A stretch of 64,000 bases of DNA from Variovorax boronicumulans (GTDB lineage: Bacteria; Pseudomonadota; Gammaproteobacteria; Burkholderiales; Burkholderiaceae_C). A model generated the notes under the pieces. The model was not told where the DNA came from. It did not search any database and saw nothing but the letters and a program-made list of their open reading frames with translations. The DNA lies in contig NZ_JARXVG010000001.1 in the NCBI RefSeq assembly GCF_029892485.1, forward strand, positions 806,001 to 870,000, given 5' to 3'. Positions 21,212 to 29,689 of this stretch are shown here, in pieces (the stretch's first letter is position 1; every line of letters starts with the position of its first letter). The position numbers were made by a program, and so were the translations under genes.

Positions 21212-22504
21212 TCATTGGGGTCGTTTCATCTTGCACGATGTCGGCAGTTCGGCGCGCTCCGGGGCGATCGTCTTGATCACGCGGAAGCCGTAGCCCGAGC
21301 CTTCGACATCGAACTGCACGCCGGGCTTGCCCTGCCTGTCCATCGCGCCGACCACCAACTGCTGCTGGAACTGATGGTCCGCCGCGCGCATGCGGCCGCG
21401 CTGACCGTACAGGCTCACGTCGGCCTGCTCCAGCGCGCGCGCCACCGCCACGGCGTCGCTGCTCCCTGCACGCTCGACGGCCTGCGCGAGCGATTCGACG
21501 AGCAGCTGCATCCGCATGTGCACGTAGTCGTCCGCGGGCTTCGGAAAGCGGGCACGGAACGCGCGATAGAAAGCCTCCGACTGCGCCGTCTGCACGTTGG
21601 GCAGCCAGTCGGCCACCGCCACCACGCGGCCGATGCCCGCATCGCCGATGGCCGCGGGCGCGCCGAGCGCATTGCCGTAGAAGGTATAGAAGGTGCCGTT
21701 GAAGCCCGCTTCGCGCGCGGCCTTCACCAGCAGCGTGAGGTCGTTGCCCCAGTTGCCGGTGAACACCGCCTGCGCGCCGCTCGCGAGGATCTTCGTGGCG
21801 TAGGGCGCGAAGTCCTTCACCTTGCCCATCGGATGCAGCTCGTCGCCGACGATTTCCACGTCGGGCCGCTGCACGCCGAGCTGCCGGCGCGACTCGCGCA
21901 GCACCGCCTGGCCGAAACTGTAGTCCTGCCCGATCAGGTAGGCGCGCTTGAGCGTCGCATCGTCCTTCACCACGTCCATCAGCGCGGCCACCCGCATGTC
22001 GGCGTGCGCGTCGAAGCGGAAGTGCCAGAAGCTGCAGCGCTCGTTGGTGAGCACAGGGTCGACCGCCGCGTAGTTCAGGAAGATCACGCGCCGCGCGGGG
22101 TCGCGCTCGTTGTTCTTCTCGATGGCATCGACCAGCGCCGCCGCGGTGGCCGACGAGTTGCCCTGCAGCACGATGCGCGCGCCGTCGTCCATGGCCGCGC
22201 GGAATGCGGAGAGCGCTTCTTCGTTCTGGCCCTTGCTGTCGTAGCGGTCCAGCTGCAGCGGACGCGCGCCGCCCGGCAGCTTCACGCCGCCGCGTGCGTT
22301 GACGCGTTCCACCGCCCACAGCAGGTTGCGAAACACGGCCTCGCCCGTGTTCGCGAAGGGCCCGCTCATGCTCTCGATCAATGCGAGACGGATGGGTGCG
22401 GGCGGCACGACCGGCGTTTGCGCAAGCCCGGCGAGGGGCGTCGCGCATAGCGCCAGCGCCGCGAATTTCAAGGCCTGGCGGCGCCAAATAAAGGAGGGAG
22501 TCAT
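21212..22504 (-). CDS. ABC transporter substrate-binding protein, branched-chain amino acid (LivK) type
   Basis: Periplasmic type I binding protein, 430 residues from MTPSFIWRRQALKFAALALCATPLAGLAQT, a cleavable signal peptide ending near AQT. Segments such as PIRLALIESMSGPFANTGEAVFRNLLWAVERVNARGG and AYLIGQDYSFGQAVLRESRR match the Peripla_BP_6 family. An in-frame ATG 16 codons upstream adds only basic residues ahead of the signal and was rejected. No permease or ATPase genes are adjacent, so it is an orphan binding protein or works with a transporter encoded elsewhere. Confidence 0.9.
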   Translation of the reverse strand: MTPSFIWRRQALKFAALALCATPLAGLAQTPVVPPAPIRLALIESMSGPFANTGEAVFRNLLWAVERVNARGGVKLPGGARPLQLDRYDSKGQNEEALSAFRAAMDDGARIVLQGNSSATAAALVDAIEKNNERDPARRVIFLNYAAVDPVLTNERCSFWHFRFDAHADMRVAALMDVVKDDATLKRAYLIGQDYSFGQAVLRESRRQLGVQRPDVEIVGDELHPMGKVKDFAPYATKILASGAQAVFTGNWGNDLTLLVKAAREAGFNGTFYTFYGNALGAPAAIGDAGIGRVVAVADWLPNVQTAQSEAFYRAFRARFPKPADDYVHMRMQLLVESLAQAVERAGSSDAVAVARALEQADVSLYGQRGRMRAADHQFQQQLVVGAMDRQGKPGVQFDVEGSGYGFRVIKTIAPERAELPTSCKMKRPQ

Positions 22505-22628
22505 CGTCTTGAAACGCGTGCGGCTGCGCCTAGATGAGGTGTCAAGCGGCACTCAGGATTGAATGGCCGCGCAGTGTAAGGGACACACATTCCTTGTCCC
22601 CATTGTGTTCATTCAGGAGCTCTTCATC

Positions 22629-23000
22629 ATGTTTTTCGCACCCACCATCCGCACCACCCGCTTCGTTCCCCGTTCGCAGGACCGCGCCTTCGAACGCTTC
22701 GTGAACGAGGCCTTCGCCGCACCCCGCCGCTCACCGCTGGTGGAGCAGGACGACACGAGCTGGACCCTCTCGCTGGACGTGCCGGGCCTCTCGCGCGAAG
22801 ACCTCGCGATCAGCATCGAAGGCGCTGTGATCCGCATCGACAGCAAGGCCGAAGCCAAGCGCCAGTTCAAGGCCGCCTACGAGCTGCCGCAGGACATCGA
22901 TGTTGCAGCGAGCGAAGCCAAGCTCGAGAACGGCGTGCTCACGCTCAAGCTCGGCAAGCTGACGCCCGTGAGCCAGGCCTCGCAGTTGCAGATCAACTGA
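22629..23000 (+). CDS. Hsp20/alpha-crystallin family small heat-shock protein
   Basis: ATP-independent holdase chaperone of 123 residues. The alpha-crystallin domain runs from about residue 35 (DDTSWTLSLDVPGLSREDLAISIEGAVIRI) to the end (LENGVLTLKLGKLTPV). The start MFFAPTIRTTRFVPRSQDRA follows a GGAG eight bases upstream; a longer open frame upstream is non-conserved. The classical C-terminal IXI motif is weak (QLQIN). An intrinsic terminator follows. It is divergent from the binding-protein gene. Confidence 0.92.
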   Translation: MFFAPTIRTTRFVPRSQDRAFERFVNEAFAAPRRSPLVEQDDTSWTLSLDVPGLSREDLAISIEGAVIRIDSKAEAKRQFKAAYELPQDIDVAASEAKLENGVLTLKLGKLTPVSQASQLQIN

Positions 23001-23037
23001 CACAGCCTATGCCCACAAGAGGAAAATGTCAGTAATG

Positions 23038-23061
23038 GCTTGTTTTTGACTTTAAACAAGC
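23038..23061. repeat. Small perfect hairpin after hsp20
   Basis: GCTTGTTT (23038-23045) pairs exactly with AAACAAGC (23054-23061), leaving an eight-base loop. No T-run follows on either strand. It lies 37 bp after the hsp20-family stop codon and may protect the mRNA 3' end ahead of the true terminator. Confidence 0.4.
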
Positions 23062-23085
23062 ACATTAATAACAATGGCACCGGAT

Positions 23086-23110
23086 AACGTCACATGATGT
23101 GGCGTTTTTC
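23086..23110 (+). terminator. Rho-independent terminator of the hsp20-family gene
   Basis: AACGTCAC (23086-23093) pairs with GTGGCGTT (23099-23106) with one G-T wobble and a five-base loop, then continues into a T-run (23105-23109). It is 85 bp after the stop codon and upstream of the hydrolase gene. Confidence 0.7.
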
Positions 23111-23190
23111 TAGTACTTTCTTCTTCGTGGGCGTCTCGCAAACGCATCGAATTTCGTGCCGGTGCGGGTCCGGGTGCCCCTCAAGGCACC

Positions 23191-23946
23191 ATGAACACGC
23201 ATCTGCGGTCAGCCACGGACAACGACCAGTCCGAAACGCTCCTGGTCTTTCTGCCGGGCGCGTACCTGAAGCCCGAAGAATTCGAACGCCATGGCTTCAT
23301 CAGCGCCGTCCGGGAGCGCCACCTGGCCGCCGACGCGATGCTGGTCGATGCCGACGTCTCCTACTACTACGACCAGACGCTCAGCGATCGCCTGCAGGCG
23401 GACGTCATCGAGCCGCAGCGCGCCAGGGGCTACACCTCGATCTGGCTCGTGGGCATTTCCATCGGCGGCTTCGGCGCGCTGATCCACGAACTGGCGCGGC
23501 CGGGCTCGGTGGACGGCATCGTCGCCCTCGCACCCTACCTCGGGCGCCGCGTGCTCGGCGCGGAGATCCGGAAGGCCGGCGGCCTGCGCGCCTGGCATGC
23601 GCCCACCGGCCCGCAGCCCGACGAGGAGCCCGACCGCAAGCTCTGGCCTTTCTTCCAGCAATACCTCCAAGCCCAGCCCACGAGAAATCTGCCGCCGCTC
23701 TACCTGGGCTTCGGCCTCGACGACCGCTTTGCGGGCAACCACAGGCTGCTGGCCGACGCGCTGCCGCCAGGCCGCGTCTTCACCACCGAAGGCGGGCACG
23801 ACTGGCCGCAGTGGCGCCAGCTCTGGCGCAGCGTGCTGGACGTGCTGCCGCTGCCCGTGCAGGGCCGGCCGCACCAACCGGTTACGCGGTCTCGGGAAGG
23901 GTCTGTGCCTCGGCCGCCAGCGACGCCATGGGCCATCGCGGCTTGA
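23191..23946 (+). CDS. Alpha/beta hydrolase
   Basis: Cytoplasmic serine hydrolase-like protein of 251 residues. The nucleophile elbow GISIGGFG, a possible acid in GFGLDDRF and the histidine in TEGGHDW fit an alpha/beta hydrolase triad. The sequence [19 protein letters not shown] near the N-terminus contains the oxyanion strand. No signal peptide. The C-terminal 20 codons overlap the convergent tsaD gene by 65 bp. The substrate is not known. Confidence 0.8.
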   Translation: MNTHLRSATDNDQSETLLVFLPGAYLKPEEFERHGFISAVRERHLAADAMLVDADVSYYYDQTLSDRLQADVIEPQRARGYTSIWLVGISIGGFGALIHELARPGSVDGIVALAPYLGRRVLGAEIRKAGGLRAWHAPTGPQPDEEPDRKLWPFFQQYLQAQPTRNLPPLYLGFGLDDRFAGNHRLLADALPPGRVFTTEGGHDWPQWRQLWRSVLDVLPLPVQGRPHQPVTRSREGSVPRPPATPWAIAA

Positions 23947-24943
23947 CATCGAAGGCATAGCGCGCGGTGGCCTGCGACAGGCCGGACTGCAGGCGCATGG
24001 CGGCGGCCATGGCGATCATGGCGCCGTTGTCGGTGCACAGGTGCAGCTCCGGGTAGTGCACGCGCACCCCGCGCTTCGCGCAGGCGGCATTGAGCTGCTC
24101 GCGCAGGTTCCTGTTCGCGCCCACGCCGCCGGCCACCACCAGGCGCCTGAGCCCGGTCTGTTCGAGCGCGGCGAGCGACTTCTTCAGCAGCACCTCGACG
24201 ATGGCTGCCTGCGTCGACGCCGCCAGATCGGCCTTGTTCGCCTCGAGCTGGTCGCCGAGCTTCTTGGCTTGCGTGAGCACCGCGGTCTTCAGGCCCGCAA
24301 AGGAAAAATCGAGATCGCCGCTGTGCAAGAGCGGCCGCGGCAGCTTGAACGCCGTCGTGCTGCCGCCTTCGGCCAGTTTGGCGAGCCACGGGCCGCCGGG
24401 GTACGGCAGGCCCATGAGCTTGGCGCTCTTGTCGAAGGCTTCGCCGGCCGCATCGTCGATGGTTTCGCCGAGCAGCTCGTAGCGGCCCACGCCATCGACC
24501 CGCATCAACTGGGTGTGACCGCCCGACACGAGCAGCGCAACGAACGGAAATTCAGGCGGATCGGCGCTCAGGAACGGCGACAGCAGATGCCCTTCGAGGT
24601 GATGCACCCCCAGCACCGGCTTGCCCAGCGCCACGCCCAGCGCGCAGGCCACGCCTGCGCCCACCAGCAATGCGCCCGCAAGCCCCGGCCCGCGCGTGTA
24701 GGCCACCACGTCGATCTCGTGCAGCGAGTGACCGGCCTCGGCCATCACGGTTTCCGTGAGCGGCAGCACGCGGCGGATGTGATCGCGGCTGGCCAGTTCG
24801 GGCACCACGCCGCCGTAGGCCTGGTGCATGGCGATCTGGCTGTGCAGTGCGTGCGAAAGCAGCACCGGCAGCGCGTCGCCGTGCGACTCGACCAGCGCCA
24901 CGCCGGTCTCGTCGCAGGATGATTCGATTCCCAACAAGAGCAT
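23882..24943 (-). CDS. tsaD: tRNA N6-threonylcarbamoyladenosine synthase catalytic subunit
   Basis: With TsaB, TsaC and TsaE it makes the t6A modification at position 37 of ANN-decoding tRNAs. It has 353 residues from [20 protein letters not shown], the universal Kae1/TsaD start; an in-frame upstream extension of 29 residues lies in the nasR promoter region and was rejected. The metal motif [10 protein letters not shown] (HxxxH), VSGGHTQLM and [13 protein letters not shown] nucleotide-binding segments are present. Its 3' end overlaps the convergent hydrolase gene. Confidence 0.97.
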   Translation of the reverse strand: MLLLGIESSCDETGVALVESHGDALPVLLSHALHSQIAMHQAYGGVVPELASRDHIRRVLPLTETVMAEAGHSLHEIDVVAYTRGPGLAGALLVGAGVACALGVALGKPVLGVHHLEGHLLSPFLSADPPEFPFVALLVSGGHTQLMRVDGVGRYELLGETIDDAAGEAFDKSAKLMGLPYPGGPWLAKLAEGGSTTAFKLPRPLLHSGDLDFSFAGLKTAVLTQAKKLGDQLEANKADLAASTQAAIVEVLLKKSLAALEQTGLRRLVVAGGVGANRNLREQLNAACAKRGVRVHYPELHLCTDNGAMIAMAAAMRLQSGLSQATARYAFDVKPRWPMASLAAEAQTLPETA

Positions 24944-24989
24944 GCGGCGAGTGTAGGTGGCGCTTGCGAGAGGTGCCCGCGAAGGGGCA

Positions 24990-25006
24990 AGGCACGGATG
25001 TTGCAG
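24990..25006 (+). promoter_or_regulatory. Sigma-54 promoter of nasR
   Basis: GGCACG-GATG-TTGCA (24991-25005) matches the -24/-12 consensus TGGCACG-N4-TTGCA at every position except the leading T. GG (24991-24992) and GC (25003-25004) are exactly ten bases apart. Transcription would begin near 25016, about 20 bases before the nasR ATG. It is part of a set of similar promoters in this island. Confidence 0.85.
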
Positions 25007-25035
25007 CGACGGAGTGTTCTCTTTTTCCACCCACG

Positions 25036-26313
25036 ATGAAATCCGGCCTGCATTTCCTGATCGCCGCCCGCCAGTGCGAGATCGACGAGCTCGACCAGTT
25101 CGCGCGCACCAGCGAGCTGGTCGGCCTGATCGGCCGGCTGGTGCACGCGCTGCAGCGGGAGCGCGGCATGTCCAACGTGTTCCTCGCCTCGCGCGGCCAG
25201 CGCTTCGCCGACCAGCGCGATCCGCAGATTGCCGAATGCCTGGCGCTCGAGGAGGCGGTGCGCAACGGCTTCGACCAACTCGAGACGGAGGCTCGCCAGC
25301 GTGCCAGCGCCGGCAACAGCGCGCGCCTGTTCAGCCGCATCGCCTGGGTGCTGCCGGGGCTGGACGCCCTGCCCGCGCTGCGCCGCCGCGTCGGCGCGCT
25401 CGAACTGGAGCCCGCTGGGGCGACCGCGGCCTTCGCCAAGCTGGTCGCCGGCCTGCTGGCCGTGGTGTTCGAGGCGGCCGACGGCGCCACCGACCCCGAG
25501 ATATCGCGCCTCCTGGTCGCGATGTTCAACTTCATGCAGGGCAAGGAGTTCGCCGGCCAGGAGCGCGCATTCGGCGCCGCCACGCTGGCGCTGGGCCGCA
25601 GCAACGAGGCGCAGCGCGTGCAATGGCTGCACCTGATCGAATCGCAGGAACGCTGCTTTCACGTCTTCACCGATTTCTCGAGCAACGAGGTGCTGGCGCT
25701 CTGGCGCGAGAGCGAGGACTACGCCACCATGGCCGAGCTCGAGCGCCTGCGCCGCGTCGGCACCACGCTGGCTGCGCCCCCCGACGCGCAATACAGCCAG
25801 TTGAGCCAGAGCTGGTTCGACTGCTGTACGCGCCGCATCGACGCCATGCGCACCGTCGAAGACCGCCTCGCCGCCGACCTGCGCGCCCTGTGCAGCCGCA
25901 AGACCGCGCAGGCGCGCACCGACCTCGCGGCCTACCAGCAATTGCTCGGCACGCTGGCGCCGCCATCGGAGGGTGCGATGTTCTTCGACGATGCCGGCAC
26001 CCAGGCCGTCGCCCCCGCGTCCTACGGCCGCGTGCTGGAGCGCTCGGTGCTCGACATGGTGCAGGAGCAGTCGCAGCGCCTGCAGGCCATGAGCGACGAA
26101 TTGCAGACCGTGCGCGCCTCGCTCAACGAGCGCAAGGTGGTCGAGCGCGCCAAGGGCCTGCTGATGGCGCACCGGCGCCTGAGCGAAGACGAAGCCCACA
26201 AGATGCTGCGCCAGACCGCCATGAACCAGAAGCGCCGGCTGGTCGATGTCGCCGAGTCGATGCTGGCCATGGCCGACTACCTGCCGCTGCCCGATGCCCG
26301 TGCGCCGCGCTGA
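25036..26313 (+). CDS. nasR: Nitrate/nitrite-responsive antiterminator, NIT-ANTAR (NasR type)
   Basis: Cytoplasmic regulator that in Klebsiella binds nitrate or nitrite through its NIT domain and then binds leader RNA through its ANTAR domain to prevent termination. This protein has 425 residues. The NIT helical domain spans about 35-295, with the nitrate-domain signature [20 protein letters not shown] at 36-54. The ANTAR domain is at about 355-412 ([33 protein letters not shown]). The start [20 protein letters not shown] follows a sigma-54 promoter. It lies directly upstream of the nrtA leader, its probable target. Confidence 0.92.
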   Translation: MKSGLHFLIAARQCEIDELDQFARTSELVGLIGRLVHALQRERGMSNVFLASRGQRFADQRDPQIAECLALEEAVRNGFDQLETEARQRASAGNSARLFSRIAWVLPGLDALPALRRRVGALELEPAGATAAFAKLVAGLLAVVFEAADGATDPEISRLLVAMFNFMQGKEFAGQERAFGAATLALGRSNEAQRVQWLHLIESQERCFHVFTDFSSNEVLALWRESEDYATMAELERLRRVGTTLAAPPDAQYSQLSQSWFDCCTRRIDAMRTVEDRLAADLRALCSRKTAQARTDLAAYQQLLGTLAPPSEGAMFFDDAGTQAVAPASYGRVLERSVLDMVQEQSQRLQAMSDELQTVRASLNERKVVERAKGLLMAHRRLSEDEAHKMLRQTAMNQKRRLVDVAESMLAMADYLPLPDARAPR

Positions 26314-26335
26314 CGGCGTTTCAAGTTGGTGCAGC

Positions 26336-26349
26336 GCACAAAAACGTGC
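26336..26349. promoter_or_regulatory. Possible degenerate NtrC-type site upstream of nrtA
   Basis: GCAC (26336-26339) and GTGC (26346-26349) are separated by six bases in an A-rich context, about 105 bp upstream of the nrtA sigma-54 promoter. The enteric NtrC consensus is GCAC-N7-GTGC, so the spacing is one base short. The position suits an activator site, but the match is weak. Confidence 0.25.
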
Positions 26350-26451
26350 TTTCGCCGGATGCCCACGTCCACCGGCGCCCGGCCTTGCTTGGCCTTCACG
26401 CACCGCGCGCCGGAGCTACTTTTTCGATAGCGCCGAACACCCCGCAACCAC

Positions 26452-26468
26452 TGGCACGCAGTTTGCAT
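26452..26468 (+). promoter_or_regulatory. Sigma-54 promoter of the nrtABC operon
   Basis: TGGCACG-CAGT-TTGCAT (26452-26468) is a perfect match to the -24/-12 consensus, with GG (26453-26454) and GC (26465-26466) ten bases apart. The predicted transcript start is near 26478, four bases before the first leader hairpin. It implies activation by an enhancer-binding protein such as NtrC. Confidence 0.92.
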
Positions 26469-26477
26469 AGGTGAGTA

Positions 26478-26608
26478 CATAAGACCTTCGTGGTCTACAG
26501 GCAGGCGGCACCCAACGGCGGGTGCCTCCCACCGAACCGGACAAAGGCGTCCCCATCCCGCAAGGGCTCGTTCGCGAGCAGCCCCTGCGCGGTCGGGACG
26601 CCTTTTTT
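26478..26608 (+). ncRNA. nrtA leader RNA with ANTAR-type hairpins and a terminator
   Basis: The predicted transcript begins with hairpin P1 (AGACC 26482-26486 / GGTCT 26492-26496, loop TTCGT). Eleven bases later comes P2, a seven-base stem GGCACCC (26507-26513) / GGGTGCC (26520-26526) closing the hexaloop AACGGC, with A at 1 and G at 4 as ANTAR proteins require. An intrinsic terminator ends the leader. P1 as drawn has a five-base loop and lacks A1, so it is less canonical. The adjacent nasR gene makes this a likely nitrate-dependent antitermination leader. Confidence 0.82.
26546..26608 (+). terminator. Conditional terminator in the nrtA leader
   Basis: GGCGTCCC (26546-26553) pairs with GGGACGCC (26595-26602), followed directly by six Ts (26603-26608). 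Inside the loop a second stem GCTCG-TTCG-CGAGC (26566-26579) adds stability. It is 48 bp before the nrtA start codon, so transcription would stop before the structural genes unless antitermination occurs. Confidence 0.9.
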
Positions 26609-26655
26609 GTTTTCGTCTTTGCTTTTTGTTCGTTCTTCAACCGGAGCCCGCCCTC

Positions 26656-27900
26656 ATGACCGACCTGCTGAAAACCCGCCTCAGCCGCCGCCGCGTACTG
26701 CAAGCCGCCGCCATCGGCGCCGTGGGCATCGACCCCGCGCTGCGCGCCGCCGTCTGGGCCCAGGGCTCCGACAAGCCCGAAAAAGAAGAAGTGAAGATCG
26801 GCTTCATCCCGCTGACCGACTGCGCGAGCGTGGTGATGGCCTCGGTGCTCGGCATCGACAAGAAATACGGCGTGAAGATCGTCCCCAGCAAGGAAGCCAG
26901 CTGGGCCGGCGTGCGCGACAAGCTCTCCAACGGCGACCTCGACATGGCACACGTGCTCTACGGCCTGGTCTACGGCATGCACCTGGGCCTGAGCGGCCCG
27001 AAGAAGGACATGGCCGTGCTCATGACCCTGAACAACAACGGCCAGGCCATCACGCTCTCGAAGAAGCTGGCCGACAAGGGCGCGGTCGATGCCGCCTCGC
27101 TCGCCAAGCTCATCGCCACCGAGAAACGCGAATACACCTTCGCGCAGACCTTCCCCACCGGCACCCACGCCATGTGGCTCTACTACTGGCTCGCCTCGGC
27201 CGGCATCGACCCGTTCAAGGACGTGAAGAACATCACCGTGCCGCCCCCGCAGATGGTGGCCAACATGCGCGTGGGCAACATGGACGGCTATTGCGTGGGC
27301 GAGCCCTGGGGGCAGCGCGCGATCATGGACGGCATCGGCATCACGGCCATCACCACGCAGGACATCTGGAAGGACCACCCCGAGAAGGTGCTCGGCTGCA
27401 CCGCCGAGTTCACGAAGAAGTACCCCAACACGGCGCGCGCCGTCACGGCCGCCATCCTCGAAGCCAGCAAGTGGATCGACACCGGCCTGCAGAACAAGAA
27501 CAAGATGGCCGAGACCATCGCCGACAAGAGCTACGTCAACACCAGCGTGGACGCGATCAACCAGCGCATCCTTGGCCGCTACACCAACGGCCTGGGCAAG
27601 AGCTGGGACGACCCCAACCACATGAAGTTCTACAACGGCGGCGCGGTGAACTTCCCCTACCTCTCGGACGGCATGTGGTTCCTCACGCAGCACAAGCGCT
27701 GGGGACTGCTGAAGGAGCACCCCGACTACCTGAAGGTGGCCACCGAGATCAATCGGATCGACATCTACAAGCAGGCTGCCGCCGCCACGCAGACGCCCGT
27801 ACCCAAGGAGGTGATGCGCACCAGCAAGCTCTTCGACGGCTCCGTGTGGGACGGCAAGGACCCGAAGAAGTACGCCGAGTCTTTCAAGCTGCATGTCTGA
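26656..27900 (+). CDS. nrtA: Nitrate ABC transporter substrate-binding protein
   Basis: Periplasmic binding protein of a nitrate/nitrite uptake system, 414 residues. The N-terminus TRLSRRRVLQAAAIGAVGID is a probable twin-arginine signal ending near VWAQG. The body (EEVKIGFIPLTDCASVVMASVLGIDKKYGVKI..., GEPWGQRAIMDGIGITAITTQDIWKDHPEKVLG) matches the NrtA/CmpA family. The ATG at 26656 was chosen because the Arg-Arg motif then sits at a usual distance; a start ten codons upstream is possible. First gene after the antiterminated leader. Confidence 0.93.
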   Translation: MTDLLKTRLSRRRVLQAAAIGAVGIDPALRAAVWAQGSDKPEKEEVKIGFIPLTDCASVVMASVLGIDKKYGVKIVPSKEASWAGVRDKLSNGDLDMAHVLYGLVYGMHLGLSGPKKDMAVLMTLNNNGQAITLSKKLADKGAVDAASLAKLIATEKREYTFAQTFPTGTHAMWLYYWLASAGIDPFKDVKNITVPPPQMVANMRVGNMDGYCVGEPWGQRAIMDGIGITAITTQDIWKDHPEKVLGCTAEFTKKYPNTARAVTAAILEASKWIDTGLQNKNKMAETIADKSYVNTSVDAINQRILGRYTNGLGKSWDDPNHMKFYNGGAVNFPYLSDGMWFLTQHKRWGLLKEHPDYLKVATEINRIDIYKQAAAATQTPVPKEVMRTSKLFDGSVWDGKDPKKYAESFKLHV

Positions 27901-27913
27901 GGAGAAACGCACC

Positions 27914-28858
27914 ATGGTCAGCGCTGTATTTCATTCGCCGATGGACGCATCTCTCCCTCTCCCGCGTGCCGGAGAGGGCCGGGGTGAGGGTGTGCCCCGC
28001 GCCGAGGTCGCACCCCAACCTGCACCTGCACCACTCCCAAAGGTGGAAAAGGAGCAAAAACAACGCACGCCCATCGACTTGCGCGCCTTCTGGATGCGCG
28101 TGCTGCCGCCGCTCATGGGCTTCGGCCTGCTGCTGCTGATCTGGGAGCTGGTCGCCATGAAAAGCACCACCGGCTTTCCCACGCCGCTCGCCACCTGGCA
28201 GCAGGCGCTGACCGTGTTCAGCGATCCGTTCTACAGCAAGGGACCGAACGACCAGGGCGTGGGCTGGAACGTGCTCTCGTCGCTGCAGCGCGTGGCGCTG
28301 GGGTTCGGCCTCGCGGCGCTGGTCGGCATTCCGGCGGGCTTCGCGATCGGGCGCTTCGAGTTCCTCGCGCGCATGTTCAACCCGCTGATCAGCCTGATGC
28401 GCCCGGTGTCGCCGCTCGCGTGGCTGCCCATCGGCCTCCTGGTGTTCAAGGGCGCGAACCCGGCGGCCATCTGGACCATCTTCATCTGCTCGATCTGGCC
28501 GATGGTCATCAACACCGCCGTGGGCGTGCAGCGCGTGCCCAGCGACTACATGAACGTGGCGAAGGTGCTGAATCTTTCCGAATGGAAGATCCTCACCAAG
28601 ATCCTGTTCCCTGCCGTGCTGCCCTACATGCTCACCGGCGTGCGCTTGGCCGTTGGCACCGCGTGGCTGGTGATCGTCGCGGCCGAGATGCTGACCGGCG
28701 GCGTGGGCATCGGCTTCTGGGTGTGGGACGAGTGGAACAACCTCAACGTCGCCAACATCATCATCGCGATCTTCGTGATCGGCATCGTCGGCCTGGTGCT
28801 GGAGTTCGCGCTCATCAAGCTGGCCACTGCATTCACGTTCGAAGAGGTGAAGTCATGA
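27914..28858 (+). CDS. nrtB: Nitrate ABC transporter permease
   Basis: Inner-membrane permease (BPD type) of 314 residues. The start ATG at 27914 has GAGGAG ten bases upstream; an in-frame ATG at 27893 overlapping nrtA lacks this. The hydrophobic core starts near residue 60 (LPPLMGFGLLLLIWELVAM) and contains the EAA-like loop YMNVAKVLNLSEWKILTKILFPAVLPYM. Residues 12-30 (SLPLPRAGEGRGEG...) are encoded by a REP-like repeat, so the cytoplasmic N-terminus looks expanded. The stop overlaps nrtC by ATGA. Confidence 0.93.
   Translation: MVSAVFHSPMDASLPLPRAGEGRGEGVPRAEVAPQPAPAPLPKVEKEQKQRTPIDLRAFWMRVLPPLMGFGLLLLIWELVAMKSTTGFPTPLATWQQALTVFSDPFYSKGPNDQGVGWNVLSSLQRVALGFGLAALVGIPAGFAIGRFEFLARMFNPLISLMRPVSPLAWLPIGLLVFKGANPAAIWTIFICSIWPMVINTAVGVQRVPSDYMNVAKVLNLSEWKILTKILFPAVLPYMLTGVRLAVGTAWLVIVAAEMLTGGVGIGFWVWDEWNNLNVANIIIAIFVIGIVGLVLEFALIKLATAFTFEEVKS
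27955..27990 (+). repeat. REP-like palindromic repeat inside nrtB
   Basis: The 36 bases 27955-27990 start CCCTCTCCCGC and end GGGGTGAGGG, with a CCCTCTCC/GGAGAGGG palindrome. They match the intergenic repeat at 40785-40820 at 31 of 36 positions. Here the unit is read in frame as part of the nrtB coding region. Confidence 0.8.
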
Positions 28859-29664
28859 ACGACGATTCGAAGTACATCGAGATCCGCGACGTCGAGCAGC
28901 GCTTCAAGACGGCCAAGGGAAGTTTTCTTGCGCTGCGCGACATCAACCTGAACGTTGCCAAGGGCGAGTTCATCACGCTCATCGGCCACTCGGGCTGCGG
29001 CAAGTCGACGCTGCTGAACCTGATCGCCGGGCTGACCACGCCAACGCAGGGTGTGCTCCTTTGCGCGAACCGCGAGATCAAGGGCCCGGGCCCGGAGCGC
29101 GCCGTCGTGTTCCAGAACCATTCGCTCTTGCCCTGGCTCACCTGTTTCGAGAACGTGTACCTCGCGGTCGAGCGCGTGTTCGCGGCGACGGAAAACAAGG
29201 CCCAGCTGCGTGCGCGCACCGATGCGGCGCTCGCGCTCGTCGGCCTCACGCCCGCCGCGCAGAAGCGCCCCGGCGAAATCTCCGGCGGCATGAAGCAGCG
29301 CGTGGGCATCGCCCGTGCGCTGTCGATGGAACCCAAGGTGCTGCTGATGGACGAGCCCTTCGGCGCGCTCGACGCCCTCACCCGCGCCAAGCTGCAGGAC
29401 GAGCTGCTCGCCATCGTGCAGAAGACGCACAGCACCGTCGTCATGGTCACGCACGATGTCGACGAAGCCGTGCTGCTGAGCGACCGCATCGTGATGCTCA
29501 CCAACGGCCCGGCCGCCACCATCGGCGATGTGCTGGCGGTGGACATCGCCCGCCCGCGCAACCGCGTCGAACTGGCCGAAGACCCGGCCTATGTGCATGC
29601 GCGCAAGGCGGTCATCGATTTCCTCTACACGCGCCAGGCGCATGTGGAGAAGGTCGCGGCCTGA
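28855..29664 (+). CDS. nrtC: Nitrate ABC transporter ATP-binding protein
   Basis: Cytoplasmic ATPase of the nitrate ABC transporter, 269 residues. Walker A GHSGCGKST is at 44-52, the signature ISGGMKQR at 142-149, Walker B LLMDEP at 163-168 and the switch histidine in VTHDVDEAV. It resembles NrtD/TauB-type ATPases and has no fused binding-protein domain, unlike cyanobacterial NrtC. The start overlaps the nrtB stop (28855-28858). The convergent ANTAR gene ends 25 bp later with no evident terminator between them. Confidence 0.92.
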   Translation: MNDDSKYIEIRDVEQRFKTAKGSFLALRDINLNVAKGEFITLIGHSGCGKSTLLNLIAGLTTPTQGVLLCANREIKGPGPERAVVFQNHSLLPWLTCFENVYLAVERVFAATENKAQLRARTDAALALVGLTPAAQKRPGEISGGMKQRVGIARALSMEPKVLLMDEPFGALDALTRAKLQDELLAIVQKTHSTVVMVTHDVDEAVLLSDRIVMLTNGPAATIGDVLAVDIARPRNRVELAEDPAYVHARKAVIDFLYTRQAHVEKVAA

Positions 29665-29689
29665 CGCAACAGGTGCCGCACAACCGGCT

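Noticed and set aside
22505..22628. A heat-shock sigma-32 promoter before the hsp20-family gene (CCCCATTG as -10).
   Set aside because: No CTTGAA-like -35 is present at 13-17 bp upstream; the only CTTGAAA lies about 90 bp away.
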